A stretch of DNA of 64,000 nucleotides from assembly GCA_963664585.2 (NCBI GenBank), contig CAXXEO010000002.1:1-64000 (forward strand). Reading direction: 5' to 3'. Position 1 is the stretch's first letter; every line of letters starts with the position of its first letter. Of the stretch, positions 17,182 through 25,284 are shown piece by piece. Source of the DNA: G963664585 sp963664585. Its GTDB lineage: Bacteria; Bacillota; Clostridia; Oscillospirales; Ruminococcaceae. The notes under the pieces are model-generated. The model was not told the DNA's origin. It did not search any database and worked only from the letters and a program-made list of their open reading frames with translations. The position numbers and the translations under genes are program-made.

Positions 17182-17864
17182 TATTTGCTGCCCCCTTCCT
17201 GGCGAGGTTTCTTCACTTCCTGCAGCACCTCTCCAGCATAGATCCAGACTTTAACGCCGATCTTGCCGTATGTTGTATCGGACTCGGCAAAGCCATAGTC
17301 GATATCAGCGCGAATAGTCTGCAGAGGAATCGTTCCCTCATGATAGTGCTCGGTACGGGCGATTTCAGCACCGCCGAGACGGCCGGAAACCTGTACCTTG
17401 ATGCCCTTGGCGCCCAACTTCATAGCGCGTCCGATAGCCTGCTTCATAGCGCGGCGGAAGGACACACGGTTTTTCAGTTGTGCGGCGATACTTTCGGAAA
17501 CCAACTGCGCGTTCTTATCCGGCAGCTTAACCTCAACCACGTTTACGAATACGCTCAGCTTCTGGTCTCTTTTTTTGTTGACCAGTTCTTCGCAGGACTT
17601 GCGAAGCTTTTCGATTTCGGTGCCGCCGCGGCCGATCACGATGCCCGGACGGGCGCAGTGGATGCTGATGCGAACCTTTGCAGCATCTCTTTCAATCTCG
17701 ATTCTGGGTACACCGGCCTCGAAGAGGTTCTTCTTTAAATATTTTCTAAGCTGGTAGTCTTCGACAAGAGTGTCGCCGAAAGTCTTGTCACTAGCAAACC
17801 ACCGGGAATCCCAATCTTTAATTACGCCAACCCTAAGTCCATGTGGGTTTACCTTCTGGCCCAT
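17181..17864 (-). CDS. rpsC: 30S ribosomal protein S3
   Basis: mRNA-entry protein with helicase role, 227 residues. The KH domain carries HCARPGIVIGRGGTEIEKLR near residue 70; the C-terminal domain has GCKVQVSGRLGGAEIAR-like sequence and the GVKVWIYAGEV segment. AGGAGG precedes the ATG. Confidence 0.98.
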   Translation of the reverse strand: MGQKVNPHGLRVGVIKDWDSRWFASDKTFGDTLVEDYQLRKYLKKNLFEAGVPRIEIERDAAKVRISIHCARPGIVIGRGGTEIEKLRKSCEELVNKKRDQKLSVFVNVVEVKLPDKNAQLVSESIAAQLKNRVSFRRAMKQAIGRAMKLGAKGIKVQVSGRLGGAEIARTEHYHEGTIPLQTIRADIDYGFAESDTTYGKIGVKVWIYAGEVLQEVKKPRQEGGSK

Positions 17865-17883
17865 AGTTTACCTCCTCCTTCAG

Positions 17884-18219
17884 CTATTCTTGCTCTTTGA
17901 CAACAACTGTGATATGGGATGATCTCTTCAAAATCTGAAAAGCCCTTCCCTGCGCTCTGGGCATGATCCGCTTCATTGTGGGACCCGGTGTCACAAAACA
18001 CTCAGACACAATAAGATGATTCTTGTCCATGTTGTGATTGTTTTCCGCATTGGCCATCGCCGACTTTATAAGCTTGGCAACAGGCTCGCTGGCGGCCTTG
18101 GGGGTATGCCTGAGTGTAGCCAGCGCTATATTCGTAGGCTTGTTCCTGATCAGATCAAGCACGATTGAGACCTTGCGGGGGGCAATTCTAATTCCCCTTA
18201 AATACGCCCTTGCTTCCAT
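17884..18219 (-). CDS. rplV: 50S ribosomal protein L22
   Basis: Tunnel-lining protein, 111 residues, with ARAYLRGIRIAPRKVSIVLD and the beta-hairpin tip sequence GPTMKRIMPRAQGRA, where macrolide-resistance changes are known in other bacteria. AGGAGG site upstream of the ATG. Confidence 0.98.
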   Translation of the reverse strand: MEARAYLRGIRIAPRKVSIVLDLIRNKPTNIALATLRHTPKAASEPVAKLIKSAMANAENNHNMDKNHLIVSECFVTPGPTMKRIMPRAQGRAFQILKRSSHITVVVKEQE

Positions 18220-18243
18220 CTGTATTCCTCCTTTTTGGCCAAC

Positions 18244-18528
18244 TTACTTGCCACCTGTGTTGGATTTCTTGGAGCCGGCGTGACCCCTGAAGGTTCTGGT
18301 GGGGGCGAACTCGCCAAGCTTGTGTCCCACCATGTCTTCGGTCACATAGACCGGTACATGCTTGCGTCCGTCGTGCACAGCCAAGGTGTGACCAACAAAG
18401 TCCGGAAAGATGGTCGATGACCGACTCCAGGTCTTAAGCACCCTTTTCTCGTCGGCAGCGTTCATGTCCTTGATCCTTTTGAGCAGGACTTCCTGCACAT
18501 ATGGGCCCTTTTTGATACTTCTACCCAT
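18244..18528 (-). CDS. rpsS: 30S ribosomal protein S19
   Basis: Head protein that contacts the tRNA anticodon region, 94 residues: MGRSIKKGPYVQEVLLKRI, then VYVTEDMVGHKLGEFAPTRTF. AAGGAGG upstream. Confidence 0.98.
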   Translation of the reverse strand: MGRSIKKGPYVQEVLLKRIKDMNAADEKRVLKTWSRSSTIFPDFVGHTLAVHDGRKHVPVYVTEDMVGHKLGEFAPTRTFRGHAGSKKSNTGGK

Positions 18529-18546
18529 TAAGCTCTGCCTCCTTCA

Positions 18547-19380
18547 TTACTTGCTGCCACGACGCTTGACAATAAATTTGTCCGAGCGGTGGTGCTTATC
18601 TCTGGTCTTGTAGCCCAGCGCCGGCTTGCCCCAGGGGGTAACCGGACCGGAACGGCCGATCGGGCTTTTGCCTTCACCGCCTCCGTGTGGATGGTCGACG
18701 GGGTTCATGACCGATCCGCGGACAGTTGGGCGAATGCCAAGGTGGCGGGTTCTGCCAGCTTTGCCCAGAGATACGTTCTCGTGGTCAATGTTGCCGACCT
18801 GGCCGATTGTGGCCATACAGCCGACGGGAACCTTACGCAGCTCGCCCGAGGGAAGTCTAACCATCGCGTATGCTCCCTCTTTAGCCATCAACTGTGCCTG
18901 ATTTCCAGCCGAACGCGCGAGCTGCGCGCCCTTGCCGGGATAAAGCTCAACATTGTGGATAAAGGTACCAACGGGAATGTTGATCAGAGGAAGTGCGTTG
19001 CCCGGCTTGATGTCGGCAGACGGGCCGCTCATAACGACGGTGCCTACCTGCAGGCCGTTGGGGGCGATGATGTAACGCTTCTCGCCATCCTCATACTGAA
19101 CAAGGGCGATGTGAGCCGAGCGGTTGGGATCGTACTCAAGGGTGAGCACGGTTGCCGGCATGTCGAACTTGTCACGTTTAAAATCGATAATACGATACTT
19201 CTTGCGGTTGCCGCCGCCACGGTGGCGAACGGTGATGCGGCCGGTATTGTTACGGCCGGCGTTTTTCTTGATAACACCGAGCAGGCTCTTCTCAGGCTCT
19301 ACTTTTGAGAGGCCGGAGTAATCGGTAACCGTCATTTGACGGCGGCCGGGCGTTGTCGGGTTGTAGCTTTTTATAGCCAT
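18547..19380 (-). CDS. rplB: 50S ribosomal protein L2
   Basis: Peptidyl-transferase-centre protein, 277 residues. The N-terminal RHRGGGNRKKYRIIDFKRD and the C-terminal NPVDHPHGGGEGKSPIGRSG, which holds the essential histidine, are intact. GAGGAG precedes the ATG. Confidence 0.98.
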   Translation of the reverse strand: MAIKSYNPTTPGRRQMTVTDYSGLSKVEPEKSLLGVIKKNAGRNNTGRITVRHRGGGNRKKYRIIDFKRDKFDMPATVLTLEYDPNRSAHIALVQYEDGEKRYIIAPNGLQVGTVVMSGPSADIKPGNALPLINIPVGTFIHNVELYPGKGAQLARSAGNQAQLMAKEGAYAMVRLPSGELRKVPVGCMATIGQVGNIDHENVSLGKAGRTRHLGIRPTVRGSVMNPVDHPHGGGEGKSPIGRSGPVTPWGKPALGYKTRDKHHRSDKFIVKRRGSK

Positions 19381-19454
19381 CTGAGTCTCACTCTCCTCAT
19401 AAACTCTTGGCGGGGAAAGAGCTTCTCGCTTCTGTCCCCTGTAAAGGCAGCTGC

Positions 19455-19754
19455 TTACAGCATGGTCTCAAAGAATTCTATACCCTTGGAGTCAGCGGTC
19501 AGGGTGACGACTGCCTTCTTCCAGTCTGAACGGTAGCCGGAGTTTTTACCCATGGTCTTCAGCTTGCCCTTATAGTTCATGGTGTTCACCTTTAGGACCT
19601 TGGTACCAGGGAATAGTATTTCTACCGCCTTGCCGATTTCGATTTTTCCAGAGTTAGGGTCAACCTCGAAAGTGAATTTCCTCTCGCGGGCGGCCGCCAT
19701 GCTCTTTTCAGTAATGATCGGGCGGACGATAATATCATACGCAGTCTTATTCAT
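19455..19754 (-). CDS. rplW: 50S ribosomal protein L23
   Basis: Tunnel-exit protein, 99 residues: YDIIVRPIITEKSM and a KFTFEVDPNSGKIEIGKAVE core. The ATG overlaps the rplD stop by one base (TAATG), with GGAGG inside rplD 10 bases upstream. Confidence 0.98.
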   Translation of the reverse strand: MNKTAYDIIVRPIITEKSMAAARERKFTFEVDPNSGKIEIGKAVEILFPGTKVLKVNTMNYKGKLKTMGKNSGYRSDWKKAVVTLTADSKGIEFFETML

Positions 19755-20377
19755 TACGCATACACCTCCTCGAGTTTGGCGATAGCGTCCTTGGCAACGA
19801 TGAGCTTATCGTATGCCAGTATGTCATAGACGTTCAGGGTGTTCACCAGAGCTGTCTTGACACCGGGAATGTTAGAGGCGGACTTGATCAGCTTCTCAGA
19901 CACAGCTGGCATGACAATCAGTGCTTTGCGGTTTGCGCCGAGCGCACTGAGCATGTCGACAACGGCTTTTGTCTTAAAGCTGTCAATAGCGATATTGTCA
20001 ACTACAACAAAATCGTTGTCCAGCACCTTGGAGGAGAAGGCGGACTTAATGGCAAGTCTTTTTGCCTTCTTATTAATGGAATAACGATAATCTCTGGGTT
20101 TGGGTCCGAGAGCGACTCCACCATGTCTCCACTGGGGAGCACGGATAGAACCCTGACGTGCGTGACCTGTGCCCTTTTGTTTCCAGGGTTTGCGTCCGCC
20201 GCCGCGAACTTCGGTTCTTGTCAGCGTGGATTGGGTACCCTGGCGCTGATTGGCAAGATAATTTTTCACCATGGCGTGCATGATGGCTTTGTTTGGCTCA
20301 ATTCCGAATGTTCTTTCAGAAAGGTCAATCTCACCAATCGATTTGCCAGCCATGTCATATACGGTAACCTTAGGCAT
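19754..20377 (-). CDS. rplD: 50S ribosomal protein L4
   Basis: Tunnel protein, 207 residues, which autoregulates the S10 operon in gamma-proteobacteria. The extended loop GGGRKPWKQKGTGHARQGSI is present. GGAGG upstream of the ATG. Confidence 0.98.
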   Translation of the reverse strand: MPKVTVYDMAGKSIGEIDLSERTFGIEPNKAIMHAMVKNYLANQRQGTQSTLTRTEVRGGGRKPWKQKGTGHARQGSIRAPQWRHGGVALGPKPRDYRYSINKKAKRLAIKSAFSSKVLDNDFVVVDNIAIDSFKTKAVVDMLSALGANRKALIVMPAVSEKLIKSASNIPGVKTALVNTLNVYDILAYDKLIVAKDAIAKLEEVYA

Positions 20378-20394
20378 TCTAATTCCTCCTTCCC

Positions 20395-21033
20395 TTAAAC
20401 CTTGGCTTTGACGCTGTCGGTTATATAAACGATACCGCCCTTAGGGCCGGGAATGGCGCCGCGCAGGGCGATGAGATTATTCTCTGCGTCGACCTTGACG
20501 ACTTCAAGGTTCTGGATGGTCACCCGATCGGCACCCATGTGTCCGGGAAGTCTTTTTCCCTTCATGATACGGGACGGATCAGAGTTTGCACCCATGGAGC
20601 CGGCATGCCTTCCGACAGGACCGGTGCCGTGCGTAGATCTCAGTGATTTCTGGCCGTAACGTTTGATCGTTCCGGCGAAGCCCTTACCCTTTGAGGTTCC
20701 GCAGACATCAACAACTTCACCGGTGGCGAAAGTGTCGGCCTTGATCAGATCACCTACATTCAGGGTGTTGCAGTCATCCAGACGGAACTCGCGCAGTTCC
20801 TTCTTAAGCGCTACATCGGCCTTTTTGAAATGGCCCTTCATCGGCTTGTTCACCCGCTTGTCCGAAACCTCGCCGAAACCGATCTGCACGGATTCATATC
20901 CGTCGTTTTCGATTGTCTTTTTCTGCACGACGATGCACGGACCGGCCTCGATGACCGTGACAGGGATGAAAGAGCCATTTGCGTCAAAAAGCTGGGTCAT
21001 ACCGAGCTTTTTGCCCACGATACATTTTTGCAT
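20395..21033 (-). CDS. rplC: 50S ribosomal protein L3
   Basis: Early assembly protein near the peptidyl-transferase centre, 212 residues: KCIVGKKLGMTQLFDANG, GFAGTIKRYGQKSLRSTHGT and GRHAGSMGANSDPSRIMKGK. AGGAGG upstream. Confidence 0.98.
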   Translation of the reverse strand: MQKCIVGKKLGMTQLFDANGSFIPVTVIEAGPCIVVQKKTIENDGYESVQIGFGEVSDKRVNKPMKGHFKKADVALKKELREFRLDDCNTLNVGDLIKADTFATGEVVDVCGTSKGKGFAGTIKRYGQKSLRSTHGTGPVGRHAGSMGANSDPSRIMKGKRLPGHMGADRVTIQNLEVVKVDAENNLIALRGAIPGPKGGIVYITDSVKAKV

Positions 21034-21093
21034 TTGTTCTACCTCCTACGGTTATTGGTTGGACTTTACCAACTTGACCTTCGCTGACGCTTC

Positions 21094-21411
21094 TTAGAGT
21101 TTAATCTCTATTTCTACGCCGGCGGGGAGCTCAAGACCTGTTAGCGCTTCAACAGTTTTGTTGGAGGGCCTCAAGATGTCTATGAGCCTTTTGTGTGTTC
21201 TCATCTCAAACTGCTCGCGGCTGTCCTTGTGCTTGTGTGGCGAACGCAGTACGGTGACGATCTCCTTTTGTGAGGGCAGCGGAACCGGTCCGGAAACCTT
21301 CGCACCTGTTCTTTTTGCTGTCTCAACGATTTTCTCCGCAGCGGTATCCACCAGCTGATGGTCGTAGCTTTTGAGTCTGATCCTTATTTTGTCCTTGACT
21401 GCCACATTCAT
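21094..21411 (-). CDS. rpsJ: 30S ribosomal protein S10
   Basis: First gene of the cluster; also the NusE antitermination factor. It has 105 residues: KIRIRLKSYDHQLVDTAAEK, GPVPLPSQKEIVTVLRSPHK and the terminal LPAGVEIEIKL. AGGAGGCG lies 3-10 bases upstream of the ATG. Confidence 0.98.
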   Translation of the reverse strand: MNVAVKDKIRIRLKSYDHQLVDTAAEKIVETAKRTGAKVSGPVPLPSQKEIVTVLRSPHKHKDSREQFEMRTHKRLIDILRPSNKTVEALTGLELPAGVEIEIKL

Positions 21412-21690
21412 CGCCTCCTATAAAATTCTTGTTAGCGACGCCCTTTTTCTTAACACTGCGCCGTGTGTTTCTTCCGTTCCCGTATAAAAAACCGGTTAAA
21501 CTATACCGTTTAAAGCACAGCTTACCCGGGTTCCGCAGCGCCATAAGGCACTTCGACGAGAAGGGTAAAACCCTTCGGCCATCTGTTCGGAATATAAGTC
21601 GCCCGGTTTAAAATCGGACATACTCCGCGGAAATAACCCGCCTATTGGCGGCAACCTCCCGCATCAACGCATATCTTGTGCAGTCACGCT
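21412..21690 (-). promoter_or_regulatory. Long 5' leader of the S10 cluster
   Basis: About 280 nt lie between the predicted transcription start and rpsJ. It contains several hairpins, including GAAGGGT/ACCCTTC near 21560 and AAACGGT...ACCGGTTT near 21480-21510, the second followed by a run of T on the sense strand. This resembles an attenuator, but no known leader family is recognised and there is no coding frame with a ribosome site. Confidence 0.4.
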
Positions 21691-21695
21691 TAACT

Positions 21696-21724
21696 ATTTT
21701 AGCATAGCCGAATAAGGTTTGCAA
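21696..21724 (-). promoter_or_regulatory. Promoter of the ribosomal cluster
   Basis: On the minus strand: TTGCAA (-35, 21719-21724), 17-base spacer, TAAAAT (-10, 21696-21701). It is the only strong sigma-A-like match upstream of rpsJ. Confidence 0.7.
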
Positions 21725-21789
21725 CATTTTTTTATGCATTTTTATGATAATTTTGCAAATCAAGGATTCAAGTACAATTTAATTTCCTA

Positions 21790-21876
21790 AATTTGTTTAT
21801 TTCCCCACCTTGGACAAGGGAATATACAAGAACATTTAACCCATTGACATAAAAGATTTAGAATTTACAAGTCACT
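21790..21876 (-). repeat. Degenerate family 2 repeat, copy D
   Basis: ATATACAAGAACATTTAACC and AAAGATTTAGAA match the inverted family 2 copy at 43718-43823 with many changes; the GC core is broken (CCCCACCTTGGACAAGGG). Confidence 0.6.
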
Positions 21877-21879
21877 AGA

Positions 21880-21985
21880 TATAGTTGATTAACTTGAAAA
21901 CAAGCTTGTAATTTCTTCCCCCGCCGAAGGCGGGGGAAGAAAATGGCGTTTTATATATAGCCAGTTTTTAAGTTAATTGGCTAAA
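21880..21985 (+). repeat. Family 1 106-bp dyad element, copy 4
   Basis: Full length, GAA loop; the last bases read GGCTAAA instead of GGCTATA. Confidence 0.88.
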
Positions 21986-22180
21986 CATCGAAATAAAAAT
22001 TTCTAAAATAGCAGGTCGTCTTTTTTATCTTTATTTATCCAACTGTTAAAATTTTTACCTTTTTAAAACTGATTATACGCTTGCTTACGCAATACGAAGT
22101 CATTTTCCGCGCCGTGACAAAAATTTCAATCCGGTTGTGTGCCGCAAAGAACCTGGAAATACTCGTTAATATGGCATTCA

Positions 22181-22256
22181 TATAGTTGATTAACTTGAAA
22201 ACAAGCTTGTGATTTCTTCCCCGCCGAAGGCGGGGGAAGAAAATGACGTTTTATAT
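22181..22256 (+). repeat. Family 1 element, copy 5, right end missing
   Basis: The left end, core (GAA loop, one C short in the left arm) and the GACGTTTTATAT segment are present; homology stops before the AGCCAG...CTATA end. Confidence 0.85.
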
Positions 22257-22300
22257 TCCACTGAATACAGCAAAGCAATGTCATATAGTATTGGAAAGAA

Positions 22301-22323
22301 AAAGCCCCCGATGGCGGGGGCCA
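22301..22323 (-). terminator. Intrinsic terminator of proS
   Basis: On the minus strand GCCCCCGCCATCGGGGGC is followed by TTTTTCTTT, 17 bases after the proS stop. Confidence 0.85.
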
Positions 22324-22339
22324 TATGCCAACATAGAAT

Positions 22340-23773
22340 TTAATACGCTTTGCCCCAAATAACCATTTTGCTGGCCTTCTTACCGCAGACTGGGCAGACG
22401 GCGGAGATTTCTTCCTGCTCAAAGGGCATGCAGCGGCTGGAAAGCCCGGCGCGCTCCTTCATGGCAAGCTCACACGCCTCATCCCCGCACCACATAGCCT
22501 TGATAAAACCGGGCTTGGTGGCGAGTTCAATGACCTCGTCCATGGTGGCCGCAGAATAGGTATTTGCCTCGCGACGGGCAAAGGCGGTTTCATAAAGACC
22601 CTTGCGGACCTCTTCGAGGAGCCTTGGGACTTCCGTCTCAAGCTCTGCGAGGGGGATAAAATATTTCTGGCGGTTATCACGGCGGACGATGACACACTGG
22701 CCGTTTTCGATATCCCGCGGACCAATTTCAAGGCGGAGGGGGACACCCTTCATCTCATACTCGGCAAACTTCCAGCCCGGGGAGTTGTCCGAATCATCCA
22801 GCTTGACACGACAGACACCGGAAAGCCTTGTCTTGACAGCCTGAGCGGCATCAAGAACGCCGGGCTTATGCTGGGCTACGGGAAGAATCACGAGCTGCAC
22901 GGGGGCGATAGACGGCGGAAGTACAAGTCCGCTGTCGTCGCCATGCGTCATGATAATGGCCCCGATAATACGGGTGGAAAGTCCCCAAGAAGTCTGGTGG
23001 GGATACTGACGTGTGTTGTCCCGCCCGGTAAACTGTATATCGAACGCACGGGCAAAGCCGTCGCCGAAATAGTGTGAGGTTCCGCTTTGGAGCGCCTTTC
23101 CGTCGTGCATCATCGCCTCGATGGTATAGGTGCGCTCGGCGCCGGCGAATTTCTCTTTTTCTGTTTTGCGTCCCTTAATGACGGGGATGGAGAGATATTT
23201 TTCACAGAGCGCGGCATAGACATTCAGCATCCGCTCTGTTTCTTCCATGGCTTCATGCGCCGTTTCATGCATGGTATGGCCCTCCTGCCACCAGAACTCG
23301 GCTGTTCTGAGGAAGGGGCGGGTGGTTTTCTCCCAGCGGACTACCGAGCACCACTGGTTATATAAAAGAGGAAGATCACGATAGGAAGTGATGATCTTGG
23401 CGAAATGCTCGCAGAAAAGGGTCTCAGAGGTGGGGCGGATGCAAAGCCTTTCAGCAAGCTTCTCATTTCCGCCGTGGGTGACCCAGGCCACTTCGGGGGC
23501 AAAGCCCGCAACATGGTCCTTTTCCTTCTGCAAAAGACTTTCGGGAATAAACAGAGGCATCATGACGTTTTCATGGCCGGTTTCTTTAAACATACCGTCC
23601 AGTATATTGCGGATATTCTCCCAAATGGCCGTGCCATAGGGTCGCACAATCATACAGCCTCTCACCGATGAATAGTCGGCCAGATCTGCTTTCTTTACGA
23701 TATCGGTGTACCAACGGGCAAAATCCTGCTCCATTGATGTGATCTCTTCAACAAGCTTTTTATTTTCGGCCAC
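22340..23773 (-). CDS. proS: Prolyl-tRNA synthetase, type 3 (archaeal/eukaryote-like)
   Basis: Class II synthetase charging tRNA-Pro. It has 477 residues, the length of the short type without the bacterial editing insertion. Motif 2 region is seen as LRTAEFWWQEGHTMHET and class II landmarks RPTSETLF and GDDSGLVLPP occur. The C-terminus has a C...C zinc-like extension (ISAVCPVCGKKASKMVIWGKAY) typical of this type. The start is GTG 23773, with GGAGG 8 bases upstream, giving MAENKKLVEEITSMEQDFA; the frame runs 28 codons further upstream but includes the promoter -10 region. No T-box fits in the short leader. Confidence 0.95.
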   Translation of the reverse strand: MAENKKLVEEITSMEQDFARWYTDIVKKADLADYSSVRGCMIVRPYGTAIWENIRNILDGMFKETGHENVMMPLFIPESLLQKEKDHVAGFAPEVAWVTHGGNEKLAERLCIRPTSETLFCEHFAKIITSYRDLPLLYNQWCSVVRWEKTTRPFLRTAEFWWQEGHTMHETAHEAMEETERMLNVYAALCEKYLSIPVIKGRKTEKEKFAGAERTYTIEAMMHDGKALQSGTSHYFGDGFARAFDIQFTGRDNTRQYPHQTSWGLSTRIIGAIIMTHGDDSGLVLPPSIAPVQLVILPVAQHKPGVLDAAQAVKTRLSGVCRVKLDDSDNSPGWKFAEYEMKGVPLRLEIGPRDIENGQCVIVRRDNRQKYFIPLAELETEVPRLLEEVRKGLYETAFARREANTYSAATMDEVIELATKPGFIKAMWCGDEACELAMKERAGLSSRCMPFEQEEISAVCPVCGKKASKMVIWGKAY

Positions 23774-23855
23774 TGTATTAACCTCCGTCTGTGGGCTTTG
23801 TATACCCGACCAGTCATTCTGGCCGCCAGTCACTACTGACGATAATATCTCTGTC

Positions 23856-23884
23856 ATTATAGTATACGATCAAATAAAATGCAA
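23856..23884 (-). promoter_or_regulatory. proS promoter
   Basis: Minus strand TTGCAT (23879-23884), 17-base spacer, TATAAT (23856-23861). The leader to the GTG start is about 75 nt. Confidence 0.75.
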
Positions 23885-24183
23885 GAAATAGTGCCTCTGA
23901 TGATACTTTTATAATTATAGCAGCTTTCTAAATAAACGTGACTTTATTCTATCAGCTTGCCTGCCAACGGTGATCTAAAGAATTTTTCATTAGATTTGTA
24001 AAATCAAAGGATAAATGAACCATGCTGCATCGTCAGCCATTTGCAGCATCAGCGTTTTATAGTTGATTGATTTGAAAACAAGCGGGGGAAGAAAATGACG
24101 TTTTATATACAGCCAGTTTTTAAGTTAATTGGCTATATCAGGTTGCAGTTTATTATGATTCATCTTCTTTTGCTATAAAAGAA
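23885..24183. other. Interval between acpP and the proS promoter
   Basis: Apart from the deleted family 1 copy (24058-24137) nothing recognisable; AT-rich, no coding frame. Confidence 0.6.
24058..24137 (+). repeat. Family 1 element, copy 6, core arm deleted
   Basis: Both ends are intact (TATAGTTGATTGATTTGAAA and AAGTTAATTGGCTATA), but the central part reads ACAAGCGGGGGAAG: the left arm and loop of the hairpin are gone, leaving 80 bp. Confidence 0.85.
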
Positions 24184-24210
24184 ATACACCCGGCCTAGGG
24201 CCGGGTGTAT
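24184..24210 (-). terminator. Intrinsic terminator of acpP
   Basis: ATACACCCGGCC and its complement form a 12-bp stem with a 3-base loop; the minus strand continues TTTCTTTT. It begins ten bases after the acpP stop. Confidence 0.85.
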
Positions 24211-24219
24211 ACTGATGCT

Positions 24220-24453
24220 TTAGGCCATCAGGTTTTCTTCAATGAACTTTACAACATCGCCAACAGTTTTTAAATTTTCGATTGCCTCATCGGGTATCTC
24301 GGTGTCAAACTCGTCCTCTAAGCTCATGACCAGATCGACAATATCGAGTGAATCAGCACCCAAATCCTCCGCGATTGAAGAATCCTGCGTGATCTGATCC
24401 TCTTCCAGATCAAGCTGCTCCATAAGAATAGCCCTGACCTTTTCAAATACCAT
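24220..24453 (-). CDS. acpP: Acyl carrier protein
   Basis: A 77-residue acidic carrier of fatty acid synthesis. The phosphopantetheine serine is in EDLGADSLDIVDLVM (Ser at about residue 35). GGAGG lies 7 bases before the ATG. It stands alone here rather than next to fab genes, with its own promoter and terminator. Confidence 0.96.
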   Translation of the reverse strand: MVFEKVRAILMEQLDLEEDQITQDSSIAEDLGADSLDIVDLVMSLEDEFDTEIPDEAIENLKTVGDVVKFIEENLMA

Positions 24454-24539
24454 TGTGTTTCCTCCTTAGGGTGTTCTTATCATCAATTTACAAAGGCGCA
24501 GTGCGCCAAACAGATCGGTTTTCCCGTCCCATGACAATT

Positions 24540-24568
24540 ATGATAACCGTTTTCCCTCTAATTAGCAA
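24540..24568 (-). promoter_or_regulatory. Likely acpP promoter
   Basis: Minus strand TTGCTA (24563-24568), 17-base spacer, TATCAT (24540-24545). A small GGCGCA/TGCGCC hairpin lies in the leader. Confidence 0.5.
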
Positions 24569-24836
24569 GTGTATTTTTAACTTTTTGCCAAAGCCATTTT
24601 ATGTTTGCAGATTTCGTGTAATTATGCTATTTTTACCCTTTATCCAGAAATGCAGTAATTAGTCATATACTATGTACACGCGATATTATATATGTATCTC
24701 CCTAAAAAAATATCCATGATTCGTTGTGGTAAAACCTTTTTGAAGCATATGATCGATTCATAGGGTCAGTATAGCAGATGAGTAATACCGCATTGCCAAT
24801 TCTTTTAATGAGCATTCTTCCTATCGTAAAATGCTA

Positions 24837-24882
24837 TTGACAATTTTGTTATATCTGTTATATTATATGTATAACAAGGAGG
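24837..24882 (+). promoter_or_regulatory. Promoter and likely operator of the GntR-DUF1648 operon
   Basis: TTGACA (24837-24842), 16-base spacer, TATATT (24859-24864). An inverted repeat GTTATA-N7-TATAAC (24857-24875) overlaps the -10 and lies just before the AAGGAGG site, a good position for autorepression by the GntR protein. Confidence 0.65.
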
Positions 24883-24888
24883 ACCACT

Positions 24889-25284
24889 ATGTTTATTCGT
24901 ATTGATCTCACTTCGCAGGTCCCTATTTATCTCCAAATAAGGTCAGCTATTATCTCAGCTATCGCCGCAGGGGAGATGGCGGCCGGGAATGAGCTTCCAT
25001 CCGTGCGACGGCTGGCTGTGGATATCGGTGTCAATATGCACACGGTAAACAAGGCTTACAATATGCTGCGGCAGGATGGATATATTGAAATTAACCGCAG
25101 AAGCGGCGCAGTCATTTCCGCACAAAAATACCACAAAGACAGCTTTGAAGCGATCATGTCAGCCCTTCTATCCACAGCCGCAGAGGCCTGCGCCAGAGGG
25201 CTTGACGAAAAAGAGTTTTTGCAAATGTCTCAAAAAGCATATCAACTAAGTCTGACAGGCAATCCTAAGGAGGATATTTTATGA
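24889..25284 (+). CDS. GntR-family transcriptional regulator, YtrA subfamily
   Basis: A 131-residue DNA-binding repressor type. The winged helix-turn-helix covers residues 10-70 (VPIYLQIRSAIISAIAAGEM, ELPSVRRLAVDIGVN, TVNKAYNMLRQDGYI). The C-terminal tail is short and helical with no effector-binding FadR/UTRA domain, as expected for YtrA-like regulators that control membrane transport or stress operons. It overlaps the next gene by four bases (ATGA), so the two are co-translated. Confidence 0.9.
   Translation: MFIRIDLTSQVPIYLQIRSAIISAIAAGEMAAGNELPSVRRLAVDIGVNMHTVNKAYNMLRQDGYIEINRRSGAVISAQKYHKDSFEAIMSALLSTAAEACARGLDEKEFLQMSQKAYQLSLTGNPKEDIL

Larger units (their letters stand above)
21725..22339. 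other. Gene-free interval between S10 promoter and proS
   Basis: Holds a degenerate family 2 repeat (21790-21876), a family 1 repeat (21880-21985), a half family 1 repeat (22181-22256) and the proS terminator (22301-22323). No credible gene is seen. Confidence 0.7.

Noticed and set aside
23774..23855. T-box leader for proS
   Set aside because: Leader is about 75 nt, too short, and lacks the T-box motif and terminator.
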